Positions 34,785 through 43,548 of a DNA stretch of 64,000 bases are shown here, one piece after another. The position numbers and the translations under genes were made by a program. Where the stretch lies: assembly GCA_038325765.1 (NCBI GenBank), contig JBBQJI010000023.1, forward strand, positions 1-64,000, given 5' to 3'. The stretch is from Xiheibacterium sp038325765. GTDB taxonomy: Bacteria > Myxococcota_A > Polyangia > Nannocystales > Nannocystaceae. The notes beneath the pieces were generated by a model. That model was not told the DNA's origin. It saw only the letters and a list, made by a program, of their open reading frames with translations, and did no database searches. Position 1 is the stretch's first letter. Every line of letters begins with the position of its first letter.

Positions 34785-34815
34785 TTGATTCCCGGGCCGA
34801 CCCGTGTTGTAGACT
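34785..34815 (+). promoter_or_regulatory. Possible promoter of the TonB/ExbBD operon
   Basis: TTGATT at 34785-34790 and TAGACT at 34810-34815 are separated by 19 bases, in a locally AT-richer patch (TTGTAGACT) that stands out from the surrounding GC-rich sequence. The placement 55-85 bases before the likely ATG at 34871 fits. Spacing is longer than optimal, so confidence is low. Confidence 0.35.
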
Positions 34816-34870
34816 CCTGCCTTCAATGGGGCGCAAACCGAGCCCGCGCGTGGATCTGCGCGCCACGTCG

Positions 34871-35971
34871 ATGCCGACCACGGTGTCGTCGAACCGCAAT
34901 CGCCGCTCACCCGTGCGCGCCGTTGCGGGTCTGCTCGCGGCCCTGGCGCTGGGCTCGCTCGCCGGCTGCGCGAAGATCGAGGCGCGCGACCTCATCCGCG
35001 AGGGCAACTCGCTCTACAACGAGGGCAAGTTCGTCGAGGCCCTCGACGCCTACACCAAGGCCGAGACCCTCGAGCCCGACGGCGTCACGATGTTTTGGAA
35101 CCGCGCCTGCGCGGCCGAGGCGCAGGTCCTGAAGATGAAGGACCCGTCCGAGAAGGAAGACCGCCGCAAGTACGCCGATAGCGCGCTGAAGGACTTCCAG
35201 ACCTGGTACGACCGGCTCGAGCAGAAGACCGCCGAGGACGAGGAACAGGTCAAGGGCCACCGCCTCGCCATCCTCAAAGCCGACGAGCGCTGCGAGGACC
35301 TGCTCGCGCACTGGCTCGAGCGCCAGCGCGAGGAGCCCCGCGAGGAGCGCCTCTATACCAAGATCGCGCAGCAGTACGAGGAGTGCGGCAACGCGGACAA
35401 GTATCTCGAGTGGCTGAAGAAGCGCACCGAGGACTTCCCCGAGAGCGTGCAGGCCTGGCACACGCTCGCGACGATCTCGTTCATGCCGCTGATGCCCGAC
35501 GCCGAGAACGGCCTGGGCTACAACGAATCGATCCCGCCGGCCGATCGCATCGCGCTCGCCGACGACGTGATCGTGCTGCTGGATCGGGTGACCCAGCTCG
35601 ATCCGAAGTTCGCCGATGCATACATCTGGCGCTCGATGGCCTATACCCAGCGCCAGCTCGCACGCATCGTCGTCGAGAACCCCGAGACCCCCCAAGAGCG
35701 CCTCGAGCCCATCCTCGCCCGTGAAGACACGATGCTCGCGTGGAAGCAGCAGAAGGCGAAGTGTGATCTCGAGGAGCTGCCCGAGTGCCCCACCGACAAG
35801 GTCCCCGACGCACCCTGCTGCCCCGCGCCGCCGCTGAGCTCCGAAGAGCAAGCCAAAGACGCGGAGCTGCGGCGCCAGATCGAGGACGAGATCAAGGGCA
35901 TCGCCCCGGCCGAAGCGCCGGGCGCCAAGGACGGCAAGAAGAAGGGCAAGAAGAAGGGGAAGGGCAACTAG
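34871..35971 (+). CDS. TPR lipoprotein at the head of the TonB/ExbBD operon
   Basis: 366 aa from ATG 34871. The signal peptide ends in a good lipobox (GSLAGC), giving an outer-membrane or periplasmic lipoprotein. TPR-like helices follow ('LIREGNSLYNEGKFVEALDA', 'AYTKAETLEPDG', 'QLDPKFADAYIWRSMAYTQR'). A Cys-rich insert ('CDLEELPECPTDK...PCCPAPP') and a Lys/Gly tail (KDGKKKGKKKGKGN) end the protein. ATG 34826 upstream would add 15 residues and place a less typical n-region. Forty-seven bases separate it from tonB. It could assist the TonB complex by binding a partner in the periplasm, but its function is not known. Confidence 0.75.
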   Translation: MPTTVSSNRNRRSPVRAVAGLLAALALGSLAGCAKIEARDLIREGNSLYNEGKFVEALDAYTKAETLEPDGVTMFWNRACAAEAQVLKMKDPSEKEDRRKYADSALKDFQTWYDRLEQKTAEDEEQVKGHRLAILKADERCEDLLAHWLERQREEPREERLYTKIAQQYEECGNADKYLEWLKKRTEDFPESVQAWHTLATISFMPLMPDAENGLGYNESIPPADRIALADDVIVLLDRVTQLDPKFADAYIWRSMAYTQRQLARIVVENPETPQERLEPILAREDTMLAWKQQKAKCDLEELPECPTDKVPDAPCCPAPPLSSEEQAKDAELRRQIEDEIKGIAPAEAPGAKDGKKKGKKKGKGN

Positions 35972-36018
35972 CGCGCGGCTAGTGGCTCGTGCGTGTACAG
36001 AGCCGAGGATCGGGATCG

Positions 36019-36819
36019 ATGTTCGACCACTACATGCAATACCAGCACGTCGACCCCCGTCGGCGTCTCCGAATCCAGATCGCGGCGGCCACGTCGGGCG
36101 TCATCACGTTCTCGCTCGTCGCCTTCATGTGGGTGGCCAACAAGCTGAACATCAGCCGCGTCGACGCGCCGGCGGGCATCGAGTTCATCATGACGCAGCT
36201 CGTGGAGGATGAGGCGGTCGCCGCCGTTCCGCCGCCGCCGCCGCCTCCGCCCGCGGCCGCCGCCGAGGAGGAAGAGGAAGAAGAGGAGGATGTCCCCGAG
36301 GAGGAGGTCCCCCTCGAGGAAATCGTCCAGCCCAAGGACACCCCGGACAAGGTCCCCGATGCGAAGACGCAGAGCGGCACCAAGGGCCCCAAGGTCCCCG
36401 GTGGCGTGCCCGGTGGCGTGCCCGGTGGCGTGCCCGGCGGGATCCCCGGTGGCGTGCCCGGTGGCGTGCCCGGTGCCATCGCGACCAAGCGCGACGTCGC
36501 CGAGAAGGACGTCGCCAAGGCCCCGATCTCCGCGGTGAGATCGCAGGCGATCTACTCGCCCGATCCCGACGAGCGCAAGCTCGCCGGCACCAAGGCGGCG
36601 ACGTTCGACAAGCGTCCCGGCAAGGTGAAGATCGGCTTTTGCGTCGATGTCGGCGGCAAGCCGGTCGACGTCCGCGTCACCAAGAAATTCCCCAACGATC
36701 CGCAGGTCGACCAGATCGTGAAGGAGACCGTCCAGAAGTGGCGGTTCAAGCCCTTCATCGTGGACGGCAAGCCCAAGAAGACCTGCTCCGAGTACGAGTT
36801 CGAGATCCAGTTCCAGTGA
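36019..36819 (+). CDS. tonB: TonB-like energy transducer with acidic, polyproline and VPGG-repeat linker
   Basis: 266 aa from ATG 36019 (MFDHYMQYQHVDPRRRLRIQ). One membrane segment at about 33-53 ('AATSGVITFSLVAFMWVANK') is followed by an eight-proline run, an acidic EEEEEEEE stretch and seven tetrapeptides of the VPGG type (126-153). The C-terminal TonB domain is 'GKVKIGFCVDVGGKPVDVRV' ... 'VKETVQKWRFKPFIVDG', with the family's 'V...V..WRF.P' motif. It transmits proton-motive force from ExbB/ExbD to outer-membrane partners. The linker of elastin-like repeats plus polyacid is unlike the usual Pro-Lys/Pro-Glu rod. Immediately upstream of exbB. Confidence 0.85.
   Translation: MFDHYMQYQHVDPRRRLRIQIAAATSGVITFSLVAFMWVANKLNISRVDAPAGIEFIMTQLVEDEAVAAVPPPPPPPPAAAAEEEEEEEEDVPEEEVPLEEIVQPKDTPDKVPDAKTQSGTKGPKVPGGVPGGVPGGVPGGIPGGVPGGVPGAIATKRDVAEKDVAKAPISAVRSQAIYSPDPDERKLAGTKAATFDKRPGKVKIGFCVDVGGKPVDVRVTKKFPNDPQVDQIVKETVQKWRFKPFIVDGKPKKTCSEYEFEIQFQ
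36394..36477 (+). repeat. Seven 12-bp in-frame units encoding VPGG-type tetrapeptides in tonB
   Basis: Units of GTGCCCGGTGGC are repeated seven times in phase: VPGG four times, IPGG, VPGG, VPGA. They code for residues about 126-153 of TonB, in the linker between the acidic stretch and the C-terminal domain. DNA identity between units is high, so copy number could vary by slippage. Confidence 0.9.
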
Positions 36820-36917
36820 TCGGTCGCCGGACGACCGGCGCGCCCAGGCGGCCCGTCGCCGCCACCGAGACCGCATAAGTTCCGCCCGCCGCGCGGGTTC
36901 AACTCAGGAAAACAGCC

Positions 36918-37643
36918 ATGCATACCCTCTCGATCCTCATCGCCGAAGGCACCGACTTCTCGCTCACCGGGATGTGGGAGCAGATGGGCATGTTCGCCAA
37001 GGGGGTGATGCTCTTCCTGCTGGGGATGTTCATCGTCGCCCTCGCGATCATCATCGAGCGCCTGCGGGCCTACCACCGGGCCAAGCGGCAATCCATCAAC
37101 TACATCATGCTGCTCCGCACGTACCTGCAGGAGCGCAAGATGCAAGAGGCGGTCGCGGCGGCGCAGCAGCACGGCGACAGCCCGGTGGCCAAGGTCGTGG
37201 GCGCGGGCCTCCGCGAGTACCTCGAGGGGCTCGAGGCCCTGCGCGAGGAGGGCCCGGACGACGTCGGCGACTTCGACCTCGTCGACGCGGTCAACCGTCA
37301 GATGGAGCGGGCCAAGGAGCGGGAGACCGCCAACCTCAAGCGCGGCCTGACGTGGCTGGCGACGGTCGGCTCGACCGCACCGTTCGTCGGTCTACTGGGT
37401 ACGGTCGTCGGCATCATCAACTCGTTCCAGGGCCTGTCCTCGGATGGCGGCGGCGGCCTGGCCGCGGTCTCCGGCGGCATCTCCGAGGCGCTCGTGGCGA
37501 CCGCCGTCGGTCTGCTCGTCGCCATCCCGGCGGTCATGATGTTCAACGCCTTCAACGCGCGCGTCGAGTCGTACCAGATCGACATGAACGACGTCGCCTC
37601 CGAGCTGGTGGACTTCGTGCTCAAGGAAGGTCGCTACACGTGA
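36918..37643 (+). CDS. exbB: ExbB/TolQ/MotA family proton-channel protein
   Basis: 241 aa. Three membrane helices: about 26-47 ('FAKGVMLFLLGMFIVALAII'), about 143-165 and about 185-208. The conserved family block 'LTWLATVGSTAPFVGLLGTV' ... 'GGISEALVATAVGLLVAIPA' is complete, including the polar residues that line the proton path. A cytoplasmic loop of about 80 residues lies between helix 1 and helix 2. It energises TonB. Its stop overlaps the exbD start (GTGA). The spacer before it (98 bp) carries AGGAAAA a few bases ahead of the ATG. Confidence 0.92.
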   Translation: MHTLSILIAEGTDFSLTGMWEQMGMFAKGVMLFLLGMFIVALAIIIERLRAYHRAKRQSINYIMLLRTYLQERKMQEAVAAAQQHGDSPVAKVVGAGLREYLEGLEALREEGPDDVGDFDLVDAVNRQMERAKERETANLKRGLTWLATVGSTAPFVGLLGTVVGIINSFQGLSSDGGGGLAAVSGGISEALVATAVGLLVAIPAVMMFNAFNARVESYQIDMNDVASELVDFVLKEGRYT

Positions 37644-38125
37644 AGCACGTCGGCAAGCGGACGCGGGGGGTCGCGTACAAGAGCGATCGCGGGATCAACC
37701 ACGCGGCGCCCAACAGTGACATCAACGTCACGCCGCTGGTCGACGTCTGCCTCGTGCTGCTCATCATTTTCATGGTGGTGACGCCGATGCTCGGGCGCGG
37801 CAAGGACGTTCGCCTGCCGATGCTGGCGGACGCCGCCGAGCACAAGGAGGGTGACCAGGTGTTCGTGTCGATCGACGACGTCGGCGCTTGGATCGAGCAG
37901 GACCTGTACACCGACAAGGTGACGTTCTTGCAGCGCCTCGAGGGCGACCTCAAGATCGCCTTCGGCAAGGCGGCAGCGACGGGCTACAAGGGCCCGATCC
38001 TGTTCGTGAAGGGCGATCGCGAGACCGACTTCGGCCGCATCCGCACCGTGATGGAGTGGATCAACTCCAGCGACACCACGACCGTGGCCGACATCGCGCT
38101 GGTCGTGGACAAGACCGAGAGCTGA
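37640..38125 (+). CDS. exbD: ExbD/TolR family protein, copy 1
   Basis: 161 aa from GTG 37640, overlapping the exbB stop. A short cytoplasmic N-terminus leads to 'SDINVTPLVDVCLVLLIIFM', the ExbD membrane helix with its essential Asp. The periplasmic domain follows ('GDQVFVSIDDVGAWIEQDLY', 'RIRTVMEWINSSDTTTVADI'). Compared with copy 2 it is longer and has a distinct periplasmic domain. Both copies share the identical 'SDINVTPLVDVCLVLLIIFM' segment, which suggests duplication and a mixed ExbD dimer. Confidence 0.9.
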   Translation: MKHVGKRTRGVAYKSDRGINHAAPNSDINVTPLVDVCLVLLIIFMVVTPMLGRGKDVRLPMLADAAEHKEGDQVFVSIDDVGAWIEQDLYTDKVTFLQRLEGDLKIAFGKAAATGYKGPILFVKGDRETDFGRIRTVMEWINSSDTTTVADIALVVDKTES

Positions 38126-38158
38126 GGCCGTTTCGGCCAAGAGTGAGGAAGACCCACC

Positions 38159-38599
38159 ATGGGAATGTCAGCAGGCGGCAGCAAGGGCGCGAAGAGCGAC
38201 ATCAACGTCACGCCGCTCGTGGACGTCTGCTTGGTGCTCCTCATCATCTTCATGGTCATGGTGCCGCGCAACGTGCCGGAGATCTCGGTGCGCGTGCCGC
38301 CGGACGCGAAGCAGCAACAGCGTAAGCCGCCGACCGAAGAGCCGTTGGTCATCGGCCTGACCGCCGAGGGTGCCCTCACCCTCAACCGCAACCCTACCGA
38401 CAAGAACAAGCTGGCCGATCAGATCGCGAAGCAGCTGGAGTTCCGCGACAAGAAGGTGGTGTTCATCGACTTCGACGACAAGGCCAAGTACGGCGACGCA
38501 GTCGACGTCCTGGGCCTCGCCAAGCGTTCGGGCGCAGAGATCCTCGGCATCATGAAGCCCAAGGACAGATCGCGAACGCCCGACAAGCTCAATGGTTGA
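38159..38599 (+). CDS. exbD: ExbD/TolR family protein, copy 2
   Basis: 146 aa. Membrane helix 'SDINVTPLVDVCLVLLIIFM' repeats that of copy 1. The periplasmic domain is of the usual ExbD type: 'PLVIGLTAEGALTLNRNPTD', 'LEFRDKKVVFIDFDDKAKYG', 'VLGLAKRSGAEILGIM'. Twin exbD genes next to one exbB are frequent in myxobacteria. Its last eight bases overlap the start of the following thrombospondin-3 lipoprotein gene, so that protein is translationally tied to the motor. Confidence 0.9.
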   Translation: MGMSAGGSKGAKSDINVTPLVDVCLVLLIIFMVMVPRNVPEISVRVPPDAKQQQRKPPTEEPLVIGLTAEGALTLNRNPTDKNKLADQIAKQLEFRDKKVVFIDFDDKAKYGDAVDVLGLAKRSGAEILGIMKPKDRSRTPDKLNG

Positions 38600-41500
38600 C
38601 GCAAGACGAGTGCTCCTCATCGCCGCCGCCGGGGCGATGTCCCTGGTCCCGGCCGGCTGCTTCGAGGACGCCGACTGCGGCATCTGCAACGACAACAGCC
38701 TCGAGCTGCAGATCATCTCGGGGACCAACTACACCGGCGAGCTCGTCCACATCGTGAGCCCGGAGTGCGTCGGCGAGCGATGCCCGTCGCCGTTCACCGA
38801 GGCGCGACGTTTCGTCGAGACCTTGGGCCTGTGCGAGGAGACCGACGCCGCCCTGGCCGCCGGCCGCGGTCCTTGGGAGTACTGCCGCATCGCGCCGATC
38901 GTCGCCGCCAGCGGCCTGGAGTTCATCTTCAACAACCTGCTGGAACCGACCTCGGTCGAGTTGGTGCGCACGCGCCCCGACGTCGGCAATCGCTTCGAGA
39001 TCTATCAGTGGAAGACGCGCATCCTCGGGGTGGAGGGGCCGATCAGCCGCTACGCGGGTGACTGGCGCGAGCGCGCGGCCGACGACACCAGCATCGTCAC
39101 GCGGTTCGTGAACCTATCGTGCGTCGACAACCTGCGCGAGCAGGGCCTCGACTTCAGCGCGGCGGACTACGCCGAACCGGCCACGAACCCGTGCACCGCG
39201 GTGGTTGCGGGCCGGCCCGCAAAGCTGCAGATGGACAAGTCGCTCGTGGCACCGCGGGGCCGCTGGGACGATCGGGCGATCGGCGACGCCTCGGCGTACG
39301 ATTGCGACACGCCAGCCGACGGCGTCGACAACTGCTGCTCCCAGTGTGACTTCAGCCTGTCGGTGATGGTCTCGAAGTACGGGGCGTCCGGCACTCCCAT
39401 GGAGTGTGATCCGCAGGGCGACCGTCTCATCGACTGCGCCGATTTCGTGGTCGCGGATTCCCGCGAGGACGAGCCCGAGCGCGCGGTGCCGGCCGAGGAC
39501 CTGCTGCGATCGATCCACCCGGCGCTGCGTGAAGGTGAACGCGCAACGATCGCGTGCGACAGCGACGATGCGTGCCGCGATCCCTCCGGCCCGGGGCTGC
39601 CGGGGGCCGAGTGCGTCGGCACCGACGCCGAAGGTCGGACATGCTCGCTCGGCTCCGGTGATCCGGGCTGCGGCGACGGTGTCTGCCGCGCGCCGTGGTT
39701 CGTCGAGTGCAAGGCCGACCCCGACACCACGGGCGCCGCGGGATTCTGTGTCGACGCGCGCTTCGACGCCCGGGCGGCCGCGGCCTGTTTCGTGGACGCG
39801 AGCTCCGGCGCTCGCGTGTCCGAGTGCGACGCCGACGCCGACGGGGTCCTCACCGCGGCTGAGTGTTGCCCCGAGGGCGCCAGCTGCGATCCCATCTACG
39901 CCGACGGCGCCACGCCGCTGCCCCGCTACGATCGCAAGGGCTCGCTGCCCAGCGTCGTGCGCAGCGTCGCCTGTGACGATGGCTGCGGCGATGACTGCGG
40001 GCGCTGCACCTCGTCCGGGGGCTGTTCCGCGGGTGGTCGCAACTGCACGGACGACGAGGCCAGGGCGTGCCTCGAAGAGTTCTATGTCGCCCAGACCTGC
40101 GACCCCGACGAGGGCGACGACGAGCACGACTATGCGGTGAATCTCGTCACCAAGGTCGGCGGCGTCATCTATGACGGCGCGCTCAAGGGCGTGCAGTGGC
40201 GTCCGGCCGACCGGGGTGGCCGGCCGCGCGCGGTCATCGAGGCGTGCGCCGAGGAGCGCGGCATGATCGCCGCGCGGACGGTGGCCGACGGCTGGCGGGC
40301 CAACGATGCCGATGGCATCGGCGTCGAGCTCGAGGCCGACTGGGACCTGAGCATGTGCTCGGGCCAGGAGTATCAGGTCGTCTTTGCGCGCTCGGACGCC
40401 GACGAACACGTCGTCGATCCGAAGGGCAACACGCTCGACGGCAAGCGGGTCTACGGATTTCGCACCTCGCAATTCCACGTGGTGCCAAGCTCCGGCTTTC
40501 CCGGCGACAACCTGCGCATCGGCGCTTGCGACACGTTCAGCCTGGCGTTCTCCAACAAGTACGATCTGTCGCCCGAGAACCTCGAGAAGATCGAACTCCA
40601 CGATCTCGCGTTGGCCGAGGGCGACCGCACCATCGCGGGCGGCCGGGGCTGCGCCTCGACGCGTGCCGAGCAAGAGGCCAGCGGCGCGCCGCCATGTCTG
40701 CAGATCGACGTCGGCGCCCAGGCCGAGGGCCAGATCCGCGCCCGCGTGGACGCGGTGCAGTTCGAGCCGGTGCTCGAGTCCGGGCGCACCTACGGGTTCT
40801 ACGTCCCGGGTGTGCTCGACCCGCAGGCGAGCAACGCCGATACGCTGCTCTCGGCCAACGCCTACGACGACGCGACCTCGCTCGACGAGCTCACACCCGA
40901 AGCGTACGCGGCGGCGTTCTGGGACGCGTGTGGCATGCCGCTGTTCGCCAACAGCGTCGTGCGCGAGGTCGACGGATCCGGCGCGCCCAAGCTCTCCTAC
41001 AGCTACGATTACACCTTCACCGTCGACCCGGTGCGATGCGACGAAGACGCGGACGGCGATGGCATCGCGCTGTCGTGCGACAACGCGCCGCGCAGCTACA
41101 ACCCGCTGCAGTCCGACACGGACGCCGATGGCGTGGGCGATGCGCTCGATCTGTGCGCCGCATCGCCGGAGATCTCGCGTGACACCAGCGACTCCGACGG
41201 TGACGGGATCGGCAACGGCTGCGACAACTGTCCGTCGTCGCTGGCGCGCTACAACGAGCTTGCCGCCACCAACGCGGTGCCGACGGCGCTGTGGGTCCGC
41301 AACGGCGGCGATCAGACCGACACGGACGGCGACGGGATCGGCGACGTCTGCGACAACTGCCCGTCTCTCGCCAACTGCGAGGGTTACGATCTCGACGGTC
41401 CGTGGCGGCTCGGGGATCCGATCGATCCGAGCTCGCCCACGTGTCAGCGCGACGCCGACTTCGACATGGTCGGCGATCAGTGTGTCGGCCTCACCTCGGA

Positions 41501-42413
41501 TCTGGCCGCGGGTCCGGTCGGGTTCGGCGACGCCGACGACTTCGATCAGGACGGCCTCGCCAATCTCGTCGACGGGTGTCCGCGCCAGCCCGAGCTCGAC
41601 CGTATCGAGTGCGACGACGATGCGGACTGCGGGACCGGCCGGCGCTGTGCCGGCGCGAGCGCGGATGGGGCGGGGATCTGCAACCATCTCGACGGCGATG
41701 GTGATGGGGTGGGCGACATCTGCGACACCTGCGCCCACGTCCCCAACGCGCTGCAGACCCTCGACGGTGGCGCCCAGGACGACGATCCCGACGGCGATTT
41801 CATCGGCGCCGACTGCGAGCTCGGGGCAGGTTGCGGAGATTCGGGCGAACCGCGGCCGATCGCGTTCTTCCCCGTCTCGTCGGGGGGCCTGTGCTGCACG
41901 ACGCTGCTCGTGGAGGACGGCGGCGAGGTCACCGAGCGCCACGGCAGCGAGCGGGTCATCGTCGACGCCGACGGCCGGCCGGTGGTGCCCGGGTGCAGCG
42001 GATCCGGGTGCAGCGCGCTGCCGCCCGTGTTGGTCTCGACGCCGGGCGTGCTCACGTTGCCGCTGGGTTGCGAAGCGGCGCTCGCCGCTGCGGGCCTGAC
42101 GGTCGACGATCACGTGGCCCTCGGCGCGAGCGACGTGCAGGGCGATCTCGACGCGCTGTGGGGCATGCAGTGTCGGCTGCCCCCGATCGATCAGGACTAC
42201 GACGGCCTCGGCGACGCCTGCGATCTGTGCCCGTTCGACTTCGATCCGACCAACGCGTCCTATGTCGACGACGAGGGTCGCACGTGGCCCAACGACGGCG
42301 CAGCGTGCAGCGGCGGGAATAGCCTGGCGGCCCGCTGCGAGGACGAGCCCGGCGGCGGCGATGACGGCGAAGCCACGGGCGACGGCGGCGGGTCCGATTC
42401 CAGCGGCGGCTGA
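38592..42413 (+). CDS. Large Cys-rich lipoprotein with thrombospondin type 3 calcium-binding repeats
   Basis: 1273 aa. Signal peptide 'MVDARRVLLIAAAGAMSLVP' ends at AGC, so it is a likely lipoprotein (weak lipobox, Pro at -3). The N-terminal two-thirds are cysteine-rich with Ig/lectin-like character and include an 'FRTSQFHVVPSSGFPGDNLR' region. From about residue 815 thrombospondin type 3 repeats appear: 'DSDGDGIGNGCDNCP', 'DTDGDGIGDVCDNCP', 'DGDGDGVGDICDTC', 'DQDYDGLGDACDLCP'. The tail is a Gly/Asp/Ser stretch. Such repeats bind many calcium ions. The start overlaps exbD copy 2 by 8 bases, tying it to the TonB motor. It may be a surface receptor or a TonB-driven passenger. Function unknown. 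Confidence 0.75.
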   Translation: MVDARRVLLIAAAGAMSLVPAGCFEDADCGICNDNSLELQIISGTNYTGELVHIVSPECVGERCPSPFTEARRFVETLGLCEETDAALAAGRGPWEYCRIAPIVAASGLEFIFNNLLEPTSVELVRTRPDVGNRFEIYQWKTRILGVEGPISRYAGDWRERAADDTSIVTRFVNLSCVDNLREQGLDFSAADYAEPATNPCTAVVAGRPAKLQMDKSLVAPRGRWDDRAIGDASAYDCDTPADGVDNCCSQCDFSLSVMVSKYGASGTPMECDPQGDRLIDCADFVVADSREDEPERAVPAEDLLRSIHPALREGERATIACDSDDACRDPSGPGLPGAECVGTDAEGRTCSLGSGDPGCGDGVCRAPWFVECKADPDTTGAAGFCVDARFDARAAAACFVDASSGARVSECDADADGVLTAAECCPEGASCDPIYADGATPLPRYDRKGSLPSVVRSVACDDGCGDDCGRCTSSGGCSAGGRNCTDDEARACLEEFYVAQTCDPDEGDDEHDYAVNLVTKVGGVIYDGALKGVQWRPADRGGRPRAVIEACAEERGMIAARTVADGWRANDADGIGVELEADWDLSMCSGQEYQVVFARSDADEHVVDPKGNTLDGKRVYGFRTSQFHVVPSSGFPGDNLRIGACDTFSLAFSNKYDLSPENLEKIELHDLALAEGDRTIAGGRGCASTRAEQEASGAPPCLQIDVGAQAEGQIRARVDAVQFEPVLESGRTYGFYVPGVLDPQASNADTLLSANAYDDATSLDELTPEAYAAAFWDACGMPLFANSVVREVDGSGAPKLSYSYDYTFTVDPVRCDEDADGDGIALSCDNAPRSYNPLQSDTDADGVGDALDLCAASPEISRDTSDSDGDGIGNGCDNCPSSLARYNELAATNAVPTALWVRNGGDQTDTDGDGIGDVCDNCPSLANCEGYDLDGPWRLGDPIDPSSPTCQRDADFDMVGDQCVGLTSDLAAGPVGFGDADDFDQDGLANLVDGCPRQPELDRIECDDDADCGTGRRCAGASADGAGICNHLDGDGDGVGDICDTCAHVPNALQTLDGGAQDDDPDGDFIGADCELGAGCGDSGEPRPIAFFPVSSGGLCCTTLLVEDGGEVTERHGSERVIVDADGRPVVPGCSGSGCSALPPVLVSTPGVLTLPLGCEAALAAAGLTVDDHVALGASDVQGDLDALWGMQCRLPPIDQDYDGLGDACDLCPFDFDPTNASYVDDEGRTWPNDGAACSGGNSLAARCEDEPGGGDDGEATGDGGGSDSSGG

Positions 42414-42518
42414 GGGTCTGCGTGCAGGCGTGGGCCGGGCGGGTGTTCGTGCCGATCGCGTTGCCCGCCGGCGACGACGACGCCCCATGGCGCTGAGCTC
42501 GCGGGAGGCTGGGGCGGG

Positions 42519-42597
42519 TGCCCGGGTCCGGACTCGAACCGGAACGCTTTCGCAGGGGATTTTAAGTCCCCCGTGTCTACCATTTCACCACCCGGGC
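42519..42597 (-). tRNA. tRNA-Leu, anticodon UAA
   Basis: Reading on the minus strand, the acceptor stem GCCCGGG pairs with CCCGGGC. The D arm contains AAATGGTAGA, the anticodon stem-loop is GGGGA-CTTAAAA-TCCCC (anticodon TAA), a class II variable arm (TGCGAAAGCG) follows, and the T arm is TCCGG-TTCGAGT-CCGGA. The discriminator is A. The genome continues CCC after it, so the 3' CCA is not encoded and must be added enzymatically. It lies alone between two plus-strand lipoprotein genes. Confidence 0.97.
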
Positions 42598-42654
42598 CCA
42601 GCGGCATGGTAGCGCGGGCTCGCCCGGTCGGCAGCGTTGCGATACGGTTGGGCC

Positions 42655-43515
42655 ATGACCTTGATCGATCGTAGATGGTGGCGTCGTGCGGGCATCGGCC
42701 TCGTGCTGGTGACGGGTTGCTCCGACGATGGCCTGCCGGCGGATGGTGGTGAGAGCGGCGGCACGGCGGACGCGGGGGCGAGCACCGATCCGTCCGGGGT
42801 CACGACCACGATGACGACCGGCGCGACCGCCGGTGAGACGGGGCCGACCAGCGCGAGCGACTCGGATCCCGGGGGCACCTCGGCGGGCACGGCAACGGCG
42901 GATGGGACCGCCGATCCCACCGACGACACGGCGGATCCCACCTTCACGACCGAGGGCGGCAGCAGCTCCAGCGACAGCACCGGTGACGCCGCGGCGACGG
43001 GGACCTGCGAGGGCGCCGGGGACTGCGTCGTGTTCGACAGCTGTTGCGATTGCCTCGCGCTCGCCGTCGACGGGGAGCCGCCGGCCTGCGAGATCGAAGA
43101 GTGCGCGATGTCGGCCTGCGCGGCGCTCGGCTTGGTGCCGCAGGTGCAGTGCGAGCTGGATAGCTGCGAGTTCGTGCCGGTGTCGTGCAGCCCGTTCGAC
43201 GTGCAGTGCGACGAGGATGCGCCGCCGTGCGCGGACGGGACGCTGGCCAGCGTCGACCCACTGACCGGCTGCTGGACGGGGGCTTGCGTGCCCGCGCAGC
43301 ACTGCGACATCGTGCCCAGCTGCGAGTACTGCCCAGCCGACGAGGTCTGCGTGCGGCGCGTCTTGCAGAACCCCGCCTACCGCTGCTCGCCGATCGCGGC
43401 GGTGTGCGACGGCGCCGCGACGTGCGAGTGCATGGGCGATGCCGCATGCCTCGCGCCGTTCGACGTGTGCAGCGAGGACGCCGACGGGCTCGCGTGCGGC
43501 TGCCCGCAGTGCTGA
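42655..43515 (+). CDS. Cys-rich lipoprotein with Ser/Thr/Gly/Asp linker
   Basis: 286 aa from ATG 42655 (MTLIDRRWWRRAGIGLVLVT). Lipobox LVTGC is good. A low-complexity linker (about residues 24-115, rich in Gly, Ser, Thr, Asp) follows, and then a cysteine-rich C-terminal domain with about two dozen cysteines ('FDSCCDCLALAVDGEPPACE', 'CEYCPADEVCVRRV', 'CSEDADGLACGCPQC'), probably disulphide-bonded. The style is typical of surface lipoproteins in Nannocystis-like myxobacteria. No enzyme motif seen. A hairpin lies just after the stop, separating it from the convergent SDR gene. Confidence 0.7.
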   Translation: MTLIDRRWWRRAGIGLVLVTGCSDDGLPADGGESGGTADAGASTDPSGVTTTMTTGATAGETGPTSASDSDPGGTSAGTATADGTADPTDDTADPTFTTEGGSSSSDSTGDAAATGTCEGAGDCVVFDSCCDCLALAVDGEPPACEIEECAMSACAALGLVPQVQCELDSCEFVPVSCSPFDVQCDEDAPPCADGTLASVDPLTGCWTGACVPAQHCDIVPSCEYCPADEVCVRRVLQNPAYRCSPIAAVCDGAATCECMGDAACLAPFDVCSEDADGLACGCPQC

Positions 43516-43520
43516 GGGGC

Positions 43521-43542
43521 GCGCGGGCCTGGCCGCCCGCGC
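43521..43542. terminator. Hairpin between convergent lipoprotein and SDR genes
   Basis: GCGCGGGC, loop CTGGCC, GCCCGCGC: an eight-pair perfect stem placed 6 bases after the stop of the plus-strand gene and 7 before the stop of the minus-strand gene. No U tract. The position suggests a shared terminator. Confidence 0.5.
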
Positions 43543-43548
43543 CCGCGG

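Larger units (their letters stand above)
34478..34870. other. 393-bp intergenic region
   Basis: Between epmA and the TPR lipoprotein. Three things are visible: a GC-rich hairpin right after epmA, a second small inverted repeat CACGAC-(5)-GTCGTG at 34554-34570, and a possible promoter near the 3' end. No open frame here has convincing codon bias, although ATGs at 34580 and 34826 are in frame with the downstream gene. I see no RNA gene or riboswitch. Confidence 0.6.

Noticed and set aside
36394..36477. Short tandem repeat that could be taken for a CRISPR array
   Set aside because: The units are 12 bp, contiguous, in frame and code for VPGG; there are no spacers.
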